From assembly GCF_039545035.1 (NCBI RefSeq), contig NZ_BAABRO010000001.1:682001-746000 (forward strand): a DNA stretch of 64,000 bases, written 5' to 3'. The notes under the pieces are model-generated. The model was not told where the DNA came from. It was given only the letters and a program-made list of their open reading frames with translations, and ran no database searches. Of the stretch, positions 9,601-18,076 are shown piece by piece. The DNA comes from Novipirellula caenicola. Lineage in GTDB: Bacteria; Planctomycetota; Planctomycetia; Pirellulales; Pirellulaceae. Within the stretch, counting starts at the first letter, position 1. Every line of letters starts with the position of its first letter. The position numbers and the translations under genes are program-made.

Positions 9601-10079
9601 GCAAAAACATGCCGGCGGTCAAAAAAGCACTGACCACCGCCGACGGCAACACGCTGCTGACGGCACTGGGGCGTGACGGATTCGTGGAAATCGAATTGCC
9701 CGGCGGTGAACCGTTGAAACTCGATAACGAAGACATCGAAGTTCGCTTGAAGGCCAAAGAGGGCTGGGCCGCCAGCCAAGGTGCCAGCAGTGTTGTCGTT
9801 CTGAACACCGAGGTTACCGACGAACTCCGCCGCGAAGGGATCGCCAAGGACCTGATCCGAACGATCCAAAGCAAGCGGAAAGAAATCGATTGTGGTTACA
9901 CCGACCGCATCACCGTAGGCATCCTCAGCGACGACATCGAAGTCGCAACGGCGCTTAAAGAACATGGTGATATGATCTGCAGCGAAACGCTAGCCAGCGA
10001 ACTTCGCTCCGATGCGATCGCGGGTACCGAGCCGAGCGAAACGGAATTCGGCAAAGTCTTTGTGCAAAAGAACGTCTGA
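6651..10079 (+). CDS. ileS: Isoleucyl-tRNA synthetase, long eukaryote-like type
   Basis: Class Ia synthetase of 1142 aa that charges tRNA-Ile in the cytoplasm. Landmarks are [15 protein letters not shown] (class I HIGH motif, here HPGH at about 62-65), [13 protein letters not shown], the editing domain in the 200-400 range, [12 protein letters not shown] and the KMSKS loop at about 672-676. An anticodon-binding domain and a long C-terminal extension follow. Length and the WDTHGLPVE style match the IleS2 group, which includes eukaryotic cytosolic and mupirocin-tolerant bacterial enzymes. The usual WCPxCGTALS element reads [10 protein letters not shown], so its cysteines are missing. A TTG at 6648 precedes the ATG; I chose the ATG at 6651. 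The stop codon overlaps the purN start by one base. Confidence 0.95.
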   Translation: MMPASVSPFRAPPSSPNFPKLELEVLQFWDDHDIYKKSLAQRADAPSFVFYEGPPTANGLPHPGHCLTRSIKDVFPRYKTMRGYRCERKAGWDTHGLPVEVEVGKELGIHSKEEIEAFGVEPFIQKCQQSVFRYMQQWQDLTRRLGFWVDLEKAYVTYHQSYIESVWWSLKTLFERGLLYQGHKIVWWWAQGGTALSSGEVGQGYREVADPSVYVLFPLVNNPKRSLVVWTTTPWTLPSNMYAAVHTELDYAVVRDDETGQELVIAADLVETIAGKLKRELPVLETVSGKSLVGQRYVPPFDNYYKTLGDATGNLTSGESEALMWRVVSADFVTTESGSGIVHQAPAFGEVDYEVLTQEQARFVETDRPELLCAVGPDGKFTDDFAEMKGTWVKDADKPISRMLRDAGKLLLLEQYLHDYPFCWRASEDPLIQYPRRSWFVRTTKFRDLMLKNNSQIGWQPEHIQNGRFGNFLESNVDWALSRERFWGTPLPIWVCQETGQMEAVASYDEILAKPGVQGTEVWEQAKAANPELADDLRVHKPYIDAVTYDSPFAEGARMQRVTEVIDCWYDSGAMPFAQWGWPHQNHESFQDQFPADFISEALDQTRGWFYSQLAISTMLFGEGASISEREDGGETQKVSDTLSDDLAAQAYPHPYRNCIVLGLMLGEDGNKMSKSLRNYREPNEIFDKYGADALRWFFFAGQPPWTAIRYREQSIKDSIPEFLLRLWNVFSFFSIYAGIDGFDPTTATDADDQLTSASLASAPTYRDISERSEIDRWIMSELNRTNEIVVDRMDVLDNYNACQAITSFVDGLSNWYVRRSRDRFWASDKDSQDKHDAYWTLYESLLQITKIVAPFVPFLSETLWQSLTEPFGDRTRKSVHLCDYPVADNDRIDAKLSTSMKLLREIASLGRAARAEAKLKVRLPLSQVEVVLADDAEIDWLKSHDSLVREELNVKSVDYTTEGDQYVQYTVVPNFKRLGPRVGKNMPAVKKALTTADGNTLLTALGRDGFVEIELPGGEPLKLDNEDIEVRLKAKEGWAASQGASSVVVLNTEVTDELRREGIAKDLIRTIQSKRKEIDCGYTDRITVGILSDDIEVATALKEHGDMICSETLASELRSDAIAGTEPSETEFGKVFVQKNV

Positions 10080-10675
10080 TGCCAGAATCCAACATGAGCG
10101 AATCGAAACTTCCCATCGCGGTATTCCTGAGCGGCAGTGGGCGTACGCTTGCCAATTTGATCCGCCATCGTGACGAACACGGGTTGCCAATCGAAATTCG
10201 ATTGGTGATCAGCAGTCGTGACGATGTTCGTGGCTTGGAGATCGCCAAAAACGATGGCATTCCCACGCGAGTGGTTCGTAAACGTGATCACCGCGATCCG
10301 TTTGAACACTCACGTGAAATGTTTGATCCCTGCCGCGAAGCCGAAGTCAAATACGTCGTGATGGCGGGCTATTTGAATCATGTGCTCGTCCCCAACGACT
10401 TTGAAAACCGAGTGATCAACATCCATCCGTCGCTGCTGCCGTCGTTCGGCGGTGCGGGGATGTATGGCCACTTCGTACACGATGCGGTACTAAAGCGAGG
10501 CGTCAAGATCAGCGGCTGCACGGTCCATTTCGTCGACAACGAATACGACAACGGTCCGATCATTGTGCAAAGGTCATGCCCTGTAAAACCCGATGACGAC
10601 GCCGACACATTAGCCGCCCGCGTGTTCGAGCAAGAGTGCCTGGCACTGCCCGAGGCGCTACGAACCCTGCTCTAA
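10079..10675 (+). CDS. purN: Phosphoribosylglycinamide formyltransferase
   Basis: Transfers a formyl group from 10-formyl-THF to GAR in step 3 of de novo purine synthesis, in the cytoplasm. It is 198 aa, typical for PurN. Landmarks are the N-terminal IAVFLSGSGRTLANLI, the AGYLNHVLVPNDF segment, INIHPSLLPSFGG with the catalytic Asn and His, and HFVDNEYDNGPIIVQ with the catalytic Asp. The ATG overlaps the ileS stop (TGATG), so translation is probably coupled. A second in-frame ATG at 10094 lies closer to the domain and may be the real start. purM is in this window too, but about 51 kb away. Confidence 0.93.
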   Translation: MPESNMSESKLPIAVFLSGSGRTLANLIRHRDEHGLPIEIRLVISSRDDVRGLEIAKNDGIPTRVVRKRDHRDPFEHSREMFDPCREAEVKYVVMAGYLNHVLVPNDFENRVINIHPSLLPSFGGAGMYGHFVHDAVLKRGVKISGCTVHFVDNEYDNGPIIVQRSCPVKPDDDADTLAARVFEQECLALPEALRTLL

Positions 10676-11084
10676 AAAAAAATGCCACCCACACAGATGC
10701 ATATTGAAGCGGGGCATCTTGCATTTAGGGGGAAAAGCTTCGGAAATTCCCTCGGTCCTACCCAACTGGCTAGGTGCAGAGAAAATGATGGAATGTAATA
10801 CCGACGTCCCGACCGATCGCTCGGATCTTTGAACCACACCCCGCAAATGTCAGGCTCTTCGGCCCGGAACACAGCGTTTAGAAAACGACAGAAAGATTTT
10901 TTTGCTGACGTTGGGCTTCTCTATTTTTCTGTCGCATCAATATTTCTGTCGATACCGACCGCGGTACGAGCAAAGGTGCCCGGCACTCATTCACCCCGAT
11001 CCGTATGGTCCGAGAGGCCCAGTAACGATCAATCTCGCGAATTCCGGTCCCGGGTTCACACCTAAACGCCAAGTGTTCGACGTA
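10676..11084. other. Intergenic gap, nothing recognised
   Basis: About 400 bp after purN. Short frames on both strands give no family signal and no convincing ribosome site. A/T runs follow the purN stop but no clear hairpin terminator is visible. Confidence 0.5.
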
Positions 11085-11435
11085 ATGTTACGACATAAAG
11101 TTATCCCTCTTTCTTTCTGCCTTGCCGGAGTATTGACGTCTTTTATCTATGCGAAGTTCGTCGGCATCGTAATGGTGAACGACGAGATGAATAGGCTTGG
11201 TCATGCAAGCGTCGACTGGACAAGCCCTCAGATCGCCCATCTGAACACGTTGCATTTCATTCATGTCGTCCTCCCCAGCTTACTCGAACTAGCATGCCTC
11301 CTAGGTGGCTCGGCAATCTACTTTCTGAACTCTGCCAAGAACATTCGGTGGCTTTTTGTTTGCGTGCTGATAGCTGCGTGGTTGTGTTCGCGTTGGAAAG
11401 ATTTGATTGGCAACCTGTTTATGTTGATAGACTGA
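11085..11435 (+). CDS. Small hypothetical membrane protein
   Basis: I do not recognise this 116-aa protein. It has three likely transmembrane helices: LSFCLAGVLTSFIYAKFVGIV, HFIHVVLPSLLELACLLGG and WLFVCVLIAAWLCS. Between the first two is a short hydrophilic stretch with MNRLGHASVDWTSPQ. The frame continues upstream to 10902, but the ATG at 11085 starts directly before the first helix and looks more natural. No strong ribosome site is seen. It stands alone between purN and the RAYT repeat region. Confidence 0.45.
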   Translation: MLRHKVIPLSFCLAGVLTSFIYAKFVGIVMVNDEMNRLGHASVDWTSPQIAHLNTLHFIHVVLPSLLELACLLGGSAIYFLNSAKNIRWLFVCVLIAAWLCSRWKDLIGNLFMLID

Positions 11436-11584
11436 AGGTAGCACTCGGAGCCAAACAAAATCATTTCCGCGAAGACGGAGGACAAACAAATGTACGACCA
11501 ACGCGAGAAAGCCCAACGAGACGATGAGTGGGCTATCTCTGGCGCCCGAGAAGAAGGATGGAATTCAAAAGGGGGTATGAATTC

Positions 11585-11830
11585 AAAGGGGTCAAACCTC
11601 TTTTTCAACCAACAGGGACACAGCATCTTTTGTGATTGTGTCGCAACATTGAATGAGAGCTTGGTCAAAATCTGGAATCGGTGGAATCAGTTGCTCGCGT
11701 GAAGTTGTGCCGATAATTGCCCCACCAGGGCGAGCCCACGCGGAAAGCAGCTTGATTGGTTTTCGCGATCACATTTTCTAACCTTGCTCCCCTTTTTCGC
11801 TAACGCGTGTCAAATCGATTGCGGACTTGA
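11585..11830 (+). repeat. RAYT-associated repeat, unit 1
   Basis: Starts with the REP-like imperfect hairpin AAAGGGGTCAAACCTCTTT (8-bp arms, CAA loop, one G-T position). About 190 bp follow, with landmarks GGTCAAAAT, GCTCGCGTGAA, CCCCACCAGGGCGAGCCCA and TTTTCGCGATCAC, and then a tail with TCGCTAACGCGTGTCA. It is the most diverged of three direct copies and ends in the same tail that lies just before the transposase gene. Confidence 0.8.
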
Positions 11831-12032
11831 TCAGAGTGAGTTTGCTGCGTCAGAGAGGCAGCGTGATGCTACAGCTCCAACGCCAAACAGCGGACGAAGA
11901 AGGTTGGAAAATGGGAGATTAGAAAATGCAGGAACCGATGCGACTCGCAGGTTTCTGCATTCCCGATCGCAATGCCCGTAACGTCGCTCATAAACTGTGC
12001 CCTGCATCGGGGATGATCGTGTCGCAGAATCC

Positions 12033-12212
12033 AAAGGGGTCAAACCTCTTTTTTAGTCAACTGGGACACCGCAGCTTTTGTGATTGCGTCGCAAGACTGA
12101 AAGAGAGCGTGGTCAAAATTTGGAATCAGTGGATTTGGTTGCTCGCGTGAAATGGTGCCGACAATTACCCCACCAGGGCGAGCCCAAGCGGAGAGCGGAT
12201 TGATTGATTTTC
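12033..12212 (+). repeat. RAYT-associated repeat, unit 2
   Basis: Same REP hairpin followed by the same body as unit 3 with few differences. It ends at GATTGATTTTCG, where unit 3 begins almost at once, so units 2 and 3 are a near-perfect tandem pair of about 185 bp. Confidence 0.85.
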
Positions 12213-12218
12213 GAATTC

Positions 12219-12480
12219 AAAGGGGTCAAACCTCTTTTTCAATCAACTGGGACACCGCAGCTTTTGTAATTGCGTCGCAAGACTGAAAGAGAGCGTGGTC
12301 AAAATTTGGAATCAGTGGATTTGGCTGCTCGCGTGAAATGGTGCCGACAATTACCCCACCAGGGCGAGCCCAAGCGGAAAGCGGATTGATTGATTTTCGC
12401 GATCACGTTTTCTAGCATCTCATTCTCTAACATTAGTTTCCTCTTTCGCTAATGTGTGTCACCTCGATTCGATTGCAGAC
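12219..12480 (+). repeat. RAYT-associated repeat, unit 3, 5' flank of the transposase gene
   Basis: REP hairpin at 12219-12239, body as in units 1 and 2, then the tail with TTTCGCTAATGTGTGTCA also found in unit 1. The transposase ATG follows at 12537. Together with the inverted copy at 13225-13245 it brackets the transposase gene. Confidence 0.85.
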
Positions 12481-12536
12481 GATCAAAGACGCCAAACCAC
12501 TTTCTTTTGTCCTGAGGTCCCGCTTACAATCAGAGA

Positions 12537-13238
12537 ATGCCACGATCTCCGAGAGCTGACGAAGCAGGCGGAATTTACCACGCCTTGAACCGCGCAAACA
12601 TGAATGCGACGATTTTCAAGAAGGAAGGCGACTTCCTCGCTTTTGAAAATGTGTTGCATGAGGCATTGGGTCTGTATCAAATCGAACTTTACTCGTATCA
12701 ATTGATGACGAACCATTGGCATTTGATTGTTCGTCCATTGGTCGATGGTGAAATGGGTCGGTTTTGCAAGTGGGTTGGAGGCACTCACACGATGCGGTAC
12801 CACGCACACTACAATTCCGCCGGACGCGGACATCTCTACCAGGGCCGCTTCAAGAGCTTTCCAATTCAGGACGATGAACATTTTCTGGTTGCCTGTCGCT
12901 ACGTCGAGCGAAATGCGTTGAGGGCGAACATGACGCCCCGGGCGGAAGACTGGCGATGGGGGTCCCTTTGGCGTTGGCTGCAACGGCCCGAGCCAGACCC
13001 GAAGTTATTGTCTCCGTGGCCCATCCCTCGGCTTCCAAACTGGGTCTCTCGTGTCAATGAACCTTTGTCGGAAAGCGAGTTGAAAGCGATCCGAATCTGT
13101 GCGAATCGCGGTGCACCGCTGGGAGATGAAGGCTGGGTCGAATCGATTGCCAGGCGGCTCAACCTGGAATCCACAATGCGGCCAAGAGGGCGTCCACGAG
13201 TTCAACCAAGGCCGGAAAGCATCGAAAAAGAGGTTTGA
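12537..13238 (+). CDS. REP-associated tyrosine transposase (RAYT, Y1/HUH family)
   Basis: Single-strand DNA transposase-like protein of 233 aa. The HUH motif is LMTNHWHLIV (His60-Trp-His62) and the catalytic tyrosine is in ACRYVERNAL (Tyr122). GHLYQGRFKSF (98-108) and the opening AGGIYHALNRAN are RAYT family signatures. The C-terminus is basic (RPRGRPRVQPRP) and probably binds DNA. Known RAYTs nick and join REP hairpin DNA and are usually domesticated rather than mobile. Three direct REP-bearing units lie upstream, and an inverted REP overlaps the 3' end so that the stop codon lies inside the REP. All key residues are intact. Confidence 0.92.
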   Translation: MPRSPRADEAGGIYHALNRANMNATIFKKEGDFLAFENVLHEALGLYQIELYSYQLMTNHWHLIVRPLVDGEMGRFCKWVGGTHTMRYHAHYNSAGRGHLYQGRFKSFPIQDDEHFLVACRYVERNALRANMTPRAEDWRWGSLWRWLQRPEPDPKLLSPWPIPRLPNWVSRVNEPLSESELKAIRICANRGAPLGDEGWVESIARRLNLESTMRPRGRPRVQPRPESIEKEV

Positions 13239-13245
13239 CCCCTTT
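13225..13245 (-). repeat. Inverted REP hairpin overlapping the RAYT stop codon
   Basis: Reverse complement of the REP core at 11585, 12033 and 12219. It contains the TGA at 13236-13238 that ends the transposase. The downstream boundary of the RAYT unit is therefore fused with coding sequence. Confidence 0.85.
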
Positions 13246-13429
13246 GTTTTAGGCGACCTGGATGGCAATGGGGCAAGCTGCTGGCGTCGTTGGCGGTGAA
13301 GGGTAATTGTGAGTGCGATGCGATTTCGATTGACGATCTACAACAAACACTCTGCGGGCAAGGCCAGATTCTCGAACCACGTCTTGCAGCAGCGACATCA
13401 ACCAACCGCACGAACGCCGAGGGCTCTGT

Positions 13430-16306
13430 ATGAATTTCAAGTCACTGATCTACGCGGTTTTAAGCGTGGTAACGATTCACGGTGCGGTTTCGATTGCCAA
13501 CGAACCCGACTACCCCAATGTCGTTACGAATCCAAGGTCGCCGTTGATGCTGTCCGGGGACGCCTTTCCAGACGACAAACATCAGATCGATCATGCCAAG
13601 TTGCCTCGCGTGCCCGGTGAACACTCCGTCGTCAGCGACGTTAGGGAAGCTCACGGAGTCAATCAACACAATTACTTGGTCAACCATCAGGGCAAGTACC
13701 TGATCATGTGGAGCGATGGCCCTGAACTGGAGGACCGTGTCGGGCAACGAGTCAAATTCGCGATCAGTGACGATGCGGTGCACTGGGGCGAACCTCGCTT
13801 TTTGACACCCGAGCCGCCTCACTCTGGACCGGACTCGCCGTACTACAACACTCGCTCGCCGAAAGGTTTCCGTTATATCGCCCGCGGCTTCTGGCAACGC
13901 GATGGGGAACTGTATGCACTTGTCGCACTGGACGAAGCGGCCGGATTTTTTGGCCCAAGTTTAGAACTGCGAGCGTTTCGATTTGATGTCGAAAACGAAA
14001 GCTGGCTCGACACCGGGGTCATCGCCGACAACGCGATCAACAATTTCCCGCCCAAACGCATCCCCAGTGGTGAGTGGATGATGTCACGTCGCCCCTACAA
14101 CTATGCATCGGCTGGAGTGGATTTCCTGATCGGCGGCGTCAAGTCGATGACGGATTGGGAATCGTTTCCGGTGCTTGGAACGAACAGCCAACTTCGTGCC
14201 GAGGAGCCGCTGTGGTGGGAGCTGCCCGATGGAAACCTGGCCGCGCTTTTTCGAGACAACGCGCACAGCAAATTTCTGTATCGAGCGTTTTCGACGGATA
14301 GCGGCCGAACTTGGAGCACGCCGGTCAAAACGAACTTCCCCGACGCAACATCCAAGCTGTACGGACTTCGGTTGAGTGACGGACGTTATGTCTTGATCTC
14401 CAATAGCAACCCACGGGCGCGTGATCCGCTCACGATCGCGATCAGCGACGATGGGTTGGTGTTTGACAAACTTGGCTATCTCGCAGGCGGCCGCCACGTG
14501 GATTATCCGCATGCCATCGAACACGACGGAAATCTATTGGTTGCCTTTGCCAGCGGTAAGCGAACCGTAGAAGTCTTGAAGATCGAACTGGCCACACTAA
14601 ACCGACTTGAAATGCCAGAGACGGTACAGGCTGACAGCCCCTTACCAGCCATCGCGGCTCCCAAACCGGCCGCCAACGCGGACTGGATCGACCTCGGCGA
14701 CGAAGGCGGCCAGCTCTATCTGGCCGCGGATGTCCGTGTTCCCAAGCGAGGGGATACGTTCGCGTTGAGCCTTGCCACAAGCGGTGGTGAAGAACGAGTC
14801 ACGATCGGCATCGCTGCCGATGGAATGCTGTCAGCCCGGTTGTATGAGAAGATCAAAACCGGTCCGACACTGAATCAAGGAGAATCGATTTCGCTGCTCG
14901 TTCGCATCGCCAGCCATGCCAAACGGCCCGACGAGCTTTTTGTGCAGATCGGTCCCGCTGGCACGATTCCTTCCGAGCCGACGAAGCTGTCGGATTGGAC
15001 GCTGGTCAATCGCGAGGGAAGCAGCCGGGCGAATCTCGCTCGCATTCACGTTGCCGCGGACAAAACCTCACTCGCATCCACTCGCGTTCGAATTGCCAGC
15101 ACCGCTTCCAATTTGATCGATGCAAAACCGACCAAGTTCACCGTCGTCTCGCCCCGGCCTCGCGTGGCAACGCCGGATCTTTCGATGGCGGATCCGGTCA
15201 CGAACGCGACAGGTGGCCTGATGTTACGGCTTGCCAACACGGGTACGGATCCGAACAAGATCGATTTTGATCAGCTTCCAAAATTGCCGGTTCAGCACGC
15301 CATCATCAGCGATGTTCGAGATCAAGGAGGCAATTGGGTGCAACAGCACGCTTACGTTGCTCGACACGATGGCCGTTTTTGGGCGATGTGGAGCGATGGT
15401 CCTGGCAAACGAATTGATCACGTCTCGCCCGAGCGGCATCGCAATGTCGTTCCGCACCATGATCAGGCGGGAACTCGCGTCTCCTACGCCACCAGCCTCG
15501 ACGGCGTGAACTGGAGCAAGCCTGCCGATTTGACTGGACCGCCCCGCATCGAAGGCTTTGGGTGGATCGCCCGCGGGATGTGGATTCGCGATGGAGAGCT
15601 GTTGGCACTGGCAAGTCATTTCCGGGCTCCTGGCTATACTGGTGAAGGACTCAGTTTGGAGGCTTTTCGTTGGAATGCCACCGATGGCGTCTGGGAAGCG
15701 CACGGAACCGTCCTCGACGATACGCTCAATAACTTTGCCCCCAAACGTTTGCCTTCGGGCGAATACATGATGACACGCCGCGATCACCAGCGTCGCGTTT
15801 CAGTGATGATTGGCGGCGTCAAAGCGTTTGACCAATGGCGTACTTTGCCGCTGGCCAGCTACGGAAAGTCCGGCCAACCCGAAGAACCGTATTGGTACGT
15901 GCTTCCGGACCAAAAGAGCATCGTGGGTTTGATTCGTGACAATGCTCGTTCGGGCCGATTGTTGCGCACGTTCTCAACAGACAACGGGCAGACATGGAGT
16001 CCGATTGTCGGCACGAATTTCCCTGATGCGACAAGCAAGTTTTTCGTCCTTCGCACCTCACGAGGCTACTACGCCTTGGTGTCCAATGCCAACCCGCGAA
16101 GACGCGATCCGCTGACGCTTGCAATCAGTCACGACGGGCTGGTCTTTACCGACCTCTTTTATTTGATCGGTGGACGACACATCGACTACCCCCATTTGAT
16201 CGAGCACGACGGTCATTTATTGGTCGCGTTTTCAGGTGCGAAACAAACAATGGAAGTGCTGAAGGTATCGCTGGACGAAATCGACGCTCGGATCTCTGCC
16301 CGTTAA
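13430..16306 (+). CDS. Secreted sialidase-like protein with two BNR halves
   Basis: Exported protein of 958 aa with an N-terminal signal peptide (YAVLSVVTIHGAVSIANE). Residues of about 30-410 and 600-955 are homologous to each other. Both contain HAIISDVR/HSVVSDVR, MWSDGP, YIARGFW/WIARGMW, NNFxPKRxPSGEx-MM, an Asp-box (FSTDSGRTWS and FSTDNGQTWS), TNFPDATSK, DPLTxAISxDGLVF and GGRHxDYPHxIEHDG. The repeated Asp-boxes and layout point to a six-bladed BNR/sialidase fold in each half. The stretch of about 430-600 between them is beta-rich and may be a carbohydrate-binding-like domain. The substrate is unknown; a sialidase or another exo-glycosidase or lyase acting on outer polysaccharide is plausible. 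A sialate O-acetylesterase gene lies 8.6 kb downstream. Confidence 0.75.
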   Translation: MNFKSLIYAVLSVVTIHGAVSIANEPDYPNVVTNPRSPLMLSGDAFPDDKHQIDHAKLPRVPGEHSVVSDVREAHGVNQHNYLVNHQGKYLIMWSDGPELEDRVGQRVKFAISDDAVHWGEPRFLTPEPPHSGPDSPYYNTRSPKGFRYIARGFWQRDGELYALVALDEAAGFFGPSLELRAFRFDVENESWLDTGVIADNAINNFPPKRIPSGEWMMSRRPYNYASAGVDFLIGGVKSMTDWESFPVLGTNSQLRAEEPLWWELPDGNLAALFRDNAHSKFLYRAFSTDSGRTWSTPVKTNFPDATSKLYGLRLSDGRYVLISNSNPRARDPLTIAISDDGLVFDKLGYLAGGRHVDYPHAIEHDGNLLVAFASGKRTVEVLKIELATLNRLEMPETVQADSPLPAIAAPKPAANADWIDLGDEGGQLYLAADVRVPKRGDTFALSLATSGGEERVTIGIAADGMLSARLYEKIKTGPTLNQGESISLLVRIASHAKRPDELFVQIGPAGTIPSEPTKLSDWTLVNREGSSRANLARIHVAADKTSLASTRVRIASTASNLIDAKPTKFTVVSPRPRVATPDLSMADPVTNATGGLMLRLANTGTDPNKIDFDQLPKLPVQHAIISDVRDQGGNWVQQHAYVARHDGRFWAMWSDGPGKRIDHVSPERHRNVVPHHDQAGTRVSYATSLDGVNWSKPADLTGPPRIEGFGWIARGMWIRDGELLALASHFRAPGYTGEGLSLEAFRWNATDGVWEAHGTVLDDTLNNFAPKRLPSGEYMMTRRDHQRRVSVMIGGVKAFDQWRTLPLASYGKSGQPEEPYWYVLPDQKSIVGLIRDNARSGRLLRTFSTDNGQTWSPIVGTNFPDATSKFFVLRTSRGYYALVSNANPRRRDPLTLAISHDGLVFTDLFYLIGGRHIDYPHLIEHDGHLLVAFSGAKQTMEVLKVSLDEIDARISAR

Positions 16307-16486
16307 CGCTTCAAGAATGGACAACTTGACACGGCGTCCAAAGACATCAGCGATGTCAGAATGATCGGTAGAGGCCACCGGAGGACGGGTCGGCAGTGAT
16401 GACACTCGTGATAAACCGATGCTATCGCGGCACCAGAACGGCGAGATTTTGCCGATCAAGTTTGATCGGCAAATGAGAATTCGGCG

Positions 16487-17614
16487 TTACGCCGGGGAGG
16501 GGCGGCCGTAGTAATAGCCTTGGCCTAATTGAAACCCGAGATCGATACAGGCTTGCGATTCGCCTTCGGTTTCTACGCCTTCGGCGAGCGCCAAGATGTC
16601 CAGATCGCAAACCATGTTGACAAGGTTTGACAACATCTTGCGTCGACTCTCGCTGGCAGTATCGATTCCACGAATCAACGAGATATCAAACTTGACCACA
16701 TACGGTCTGGCTTCGACCAATTCGGCCAACCGTGCTTGCCCGGAGCCAAAATCGTCGTAGGCGAGTCGAATATTTTGTGACTCGAGGACTTCGACAAGAT
16801 CGTCCATCACGGCGCGGTTGGTCACCGCGGACTCGTGAATTTCCAGCACAAGATTAGCGTTGCCCGCCATCTCGCGTGCTTTGATCAGCGATTCAATTAA
16901 ACCTTGAACGTCACCAATCTCTTTGGGATGTGTATTGACGAACAGCATCGGACTTTCAGGAAAATCGCGTCCCACACGAATCCCTTCCCAGCGAAGCAAT
17001 CGACTGAGCTCGACCTCGAGACTCAATTGCTCGGCGGCTTGAAACATCGCGCCGACTGACTCGAGTCCGAACACGCTGCCTCGCCCGAGAATCTCGTGAC
17101 CGATCATTTCACGATGATCGCTGCGTAAATCGACGATGGCTTGAAAGTGCGGACGGACCAAACGCTCGGACATCAGTCGGTCGAATTGAACGAGTGCTAA
17201 CGCTTGGTCGCAAATATTTTCGGCGATCGTGCCATTGGTCGCTCCCATGACCGATTGACGATAAACACGAAACGGTGCTTCGGCAAAGTGAATCAGGTCT
17301 TCTTCGCTGATACGAATGGTTTGGTTGGGCTCGACTCGTTTGCCGTTGACATACGTACCGTTGGTGCTGCCAAGATCGGTCAATTGAAGAGCGCCGTCGC
17401 GGATCGATAACGCCGCATGACGCCCGCTGACGGTGCGGAATTGCAGCCGCAGTGAGACACCGGGTTTGCGACCGATGACATACGGTTCATCATCAATGGG
17501 CAGATGAATGATCGTTTCGCCAGGCTGAGTCGGGCCCGACAAAAACCAAATGTCTTCCATCAACGCATTGCTGCGCCGGAGACGTTCGAGTGCCGAGTTT
17601 TCAATCGTTGCCAT
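16487..17614 (-). CDS. FHA-EAL protein (cyclic-di-GMP phosphodiesterase or sensor)
   Basis: Cytoplasmic signalling protein of 375 aa. An FHA domain covers about 25-120, with the phosphothreonine-binding signatures GRKPGVSLRL, SGRHA and LGSTNGTYVNG. An EAL domain covers about 145-370. Catalytic positions look preserved: Glu in HEIL (174, replacing EAL), Asn in FVNTHP (227), Glu in LEIHES, the Asp pair in YDDFGSG (287-288), Lys in VKFD (308), Glu in LAEGVET (345) and Gln in LGQGYYYG (365). It could therefore hydrolyse c-di-GMP, although the EIL and NTHP variants leave room for a binding-only role. FHA domains read Ser/Thr kinase output, and a kinase-tubulin fusion gene lies 1.9 kb away on the other strand. 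Confidence 0.88.
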   Translation of the reverse strand: MATIENSALERLRRSNALMEDIWFLSGPTQPGETIIHLPIDDEPYVIGRKPGVSLRLQFRTVSGRHAALSIRDGALQLTDLGSTNGTYVNGKRVEPNQTIRISEEDLIHFAEAPFRVYRQSVMGATNGTIAENICDQALALVQFDRLMSERLVRPHFQAIVDLRSDHREMIGHEILGRGSVFGLESVGAMFQAAEQLSLEVELSRLLRWEGIRVGRDFPESPMLFVNTHPKEIGDVQGLIESLIKAREMAGNANLVLEIHESAVTNRAVMDDLVEVLESQNIRLAYDDFGSGQARLAELVEARPYVVKFDISLIRGIDTASESRRKMLSNLVNMVCDLDILALAEGVETEGESQACIDLGFQLGQGYYYGRPSPA

Positions 17615-18076
17615 TAATCTTGTACGCTCAAGGGGCTATCGTATCGTTCGCAGCGAGAACTCCCGGGGGGTTGGTGATCAATCTGCGGGACCTTGAAAGG
17701 TACGACGCAAATAGGGGGGCGTCATCCAGAGAGTCAAAAAATCTTGGCAAAAATTGAATTATCTCGTTCGCAAGCGTCCCCCCCCTTAGACAACTTCTCA
17801 TTTCGACGATGTCCCACGGTTTGCAGCTGTTCTAATGCAGCTGTTCGCCAAGCCACGACAACCAACTCGATCGCGAAGATATTTGCGAACGAATCCATAT
17901 CCAGCTCCGATGCTCTTATTTGCGAGCTACGTTTGAAGGCGGCAATCCCGTTTTGCACCTAGACAATGCGTGATTGGCAATGCCAACTCAACGATCTTCC
18001 GTCGTTGCATGCCGCGTTATCGGTAATACCGATTCGTTCCCCGCATCGTTCATTCGTCAACATCGTTAAAAACGTT
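17615..18076. other. Divergent intergenic region, FHA-EAL / AAA ATPase
   Basis: About 460 bp between two genes that point away from each other, so both promoters should lie here. Short frames on both strands show no family signal. No clear operator palindrome was found by eye. Confidence 0.45.

Noticed and set aside
17693-17962. 89-codon frame upstream of the AAA ATPase gene
   Set aside because: No similarity, no convincing ribosome site, and low-information composition.
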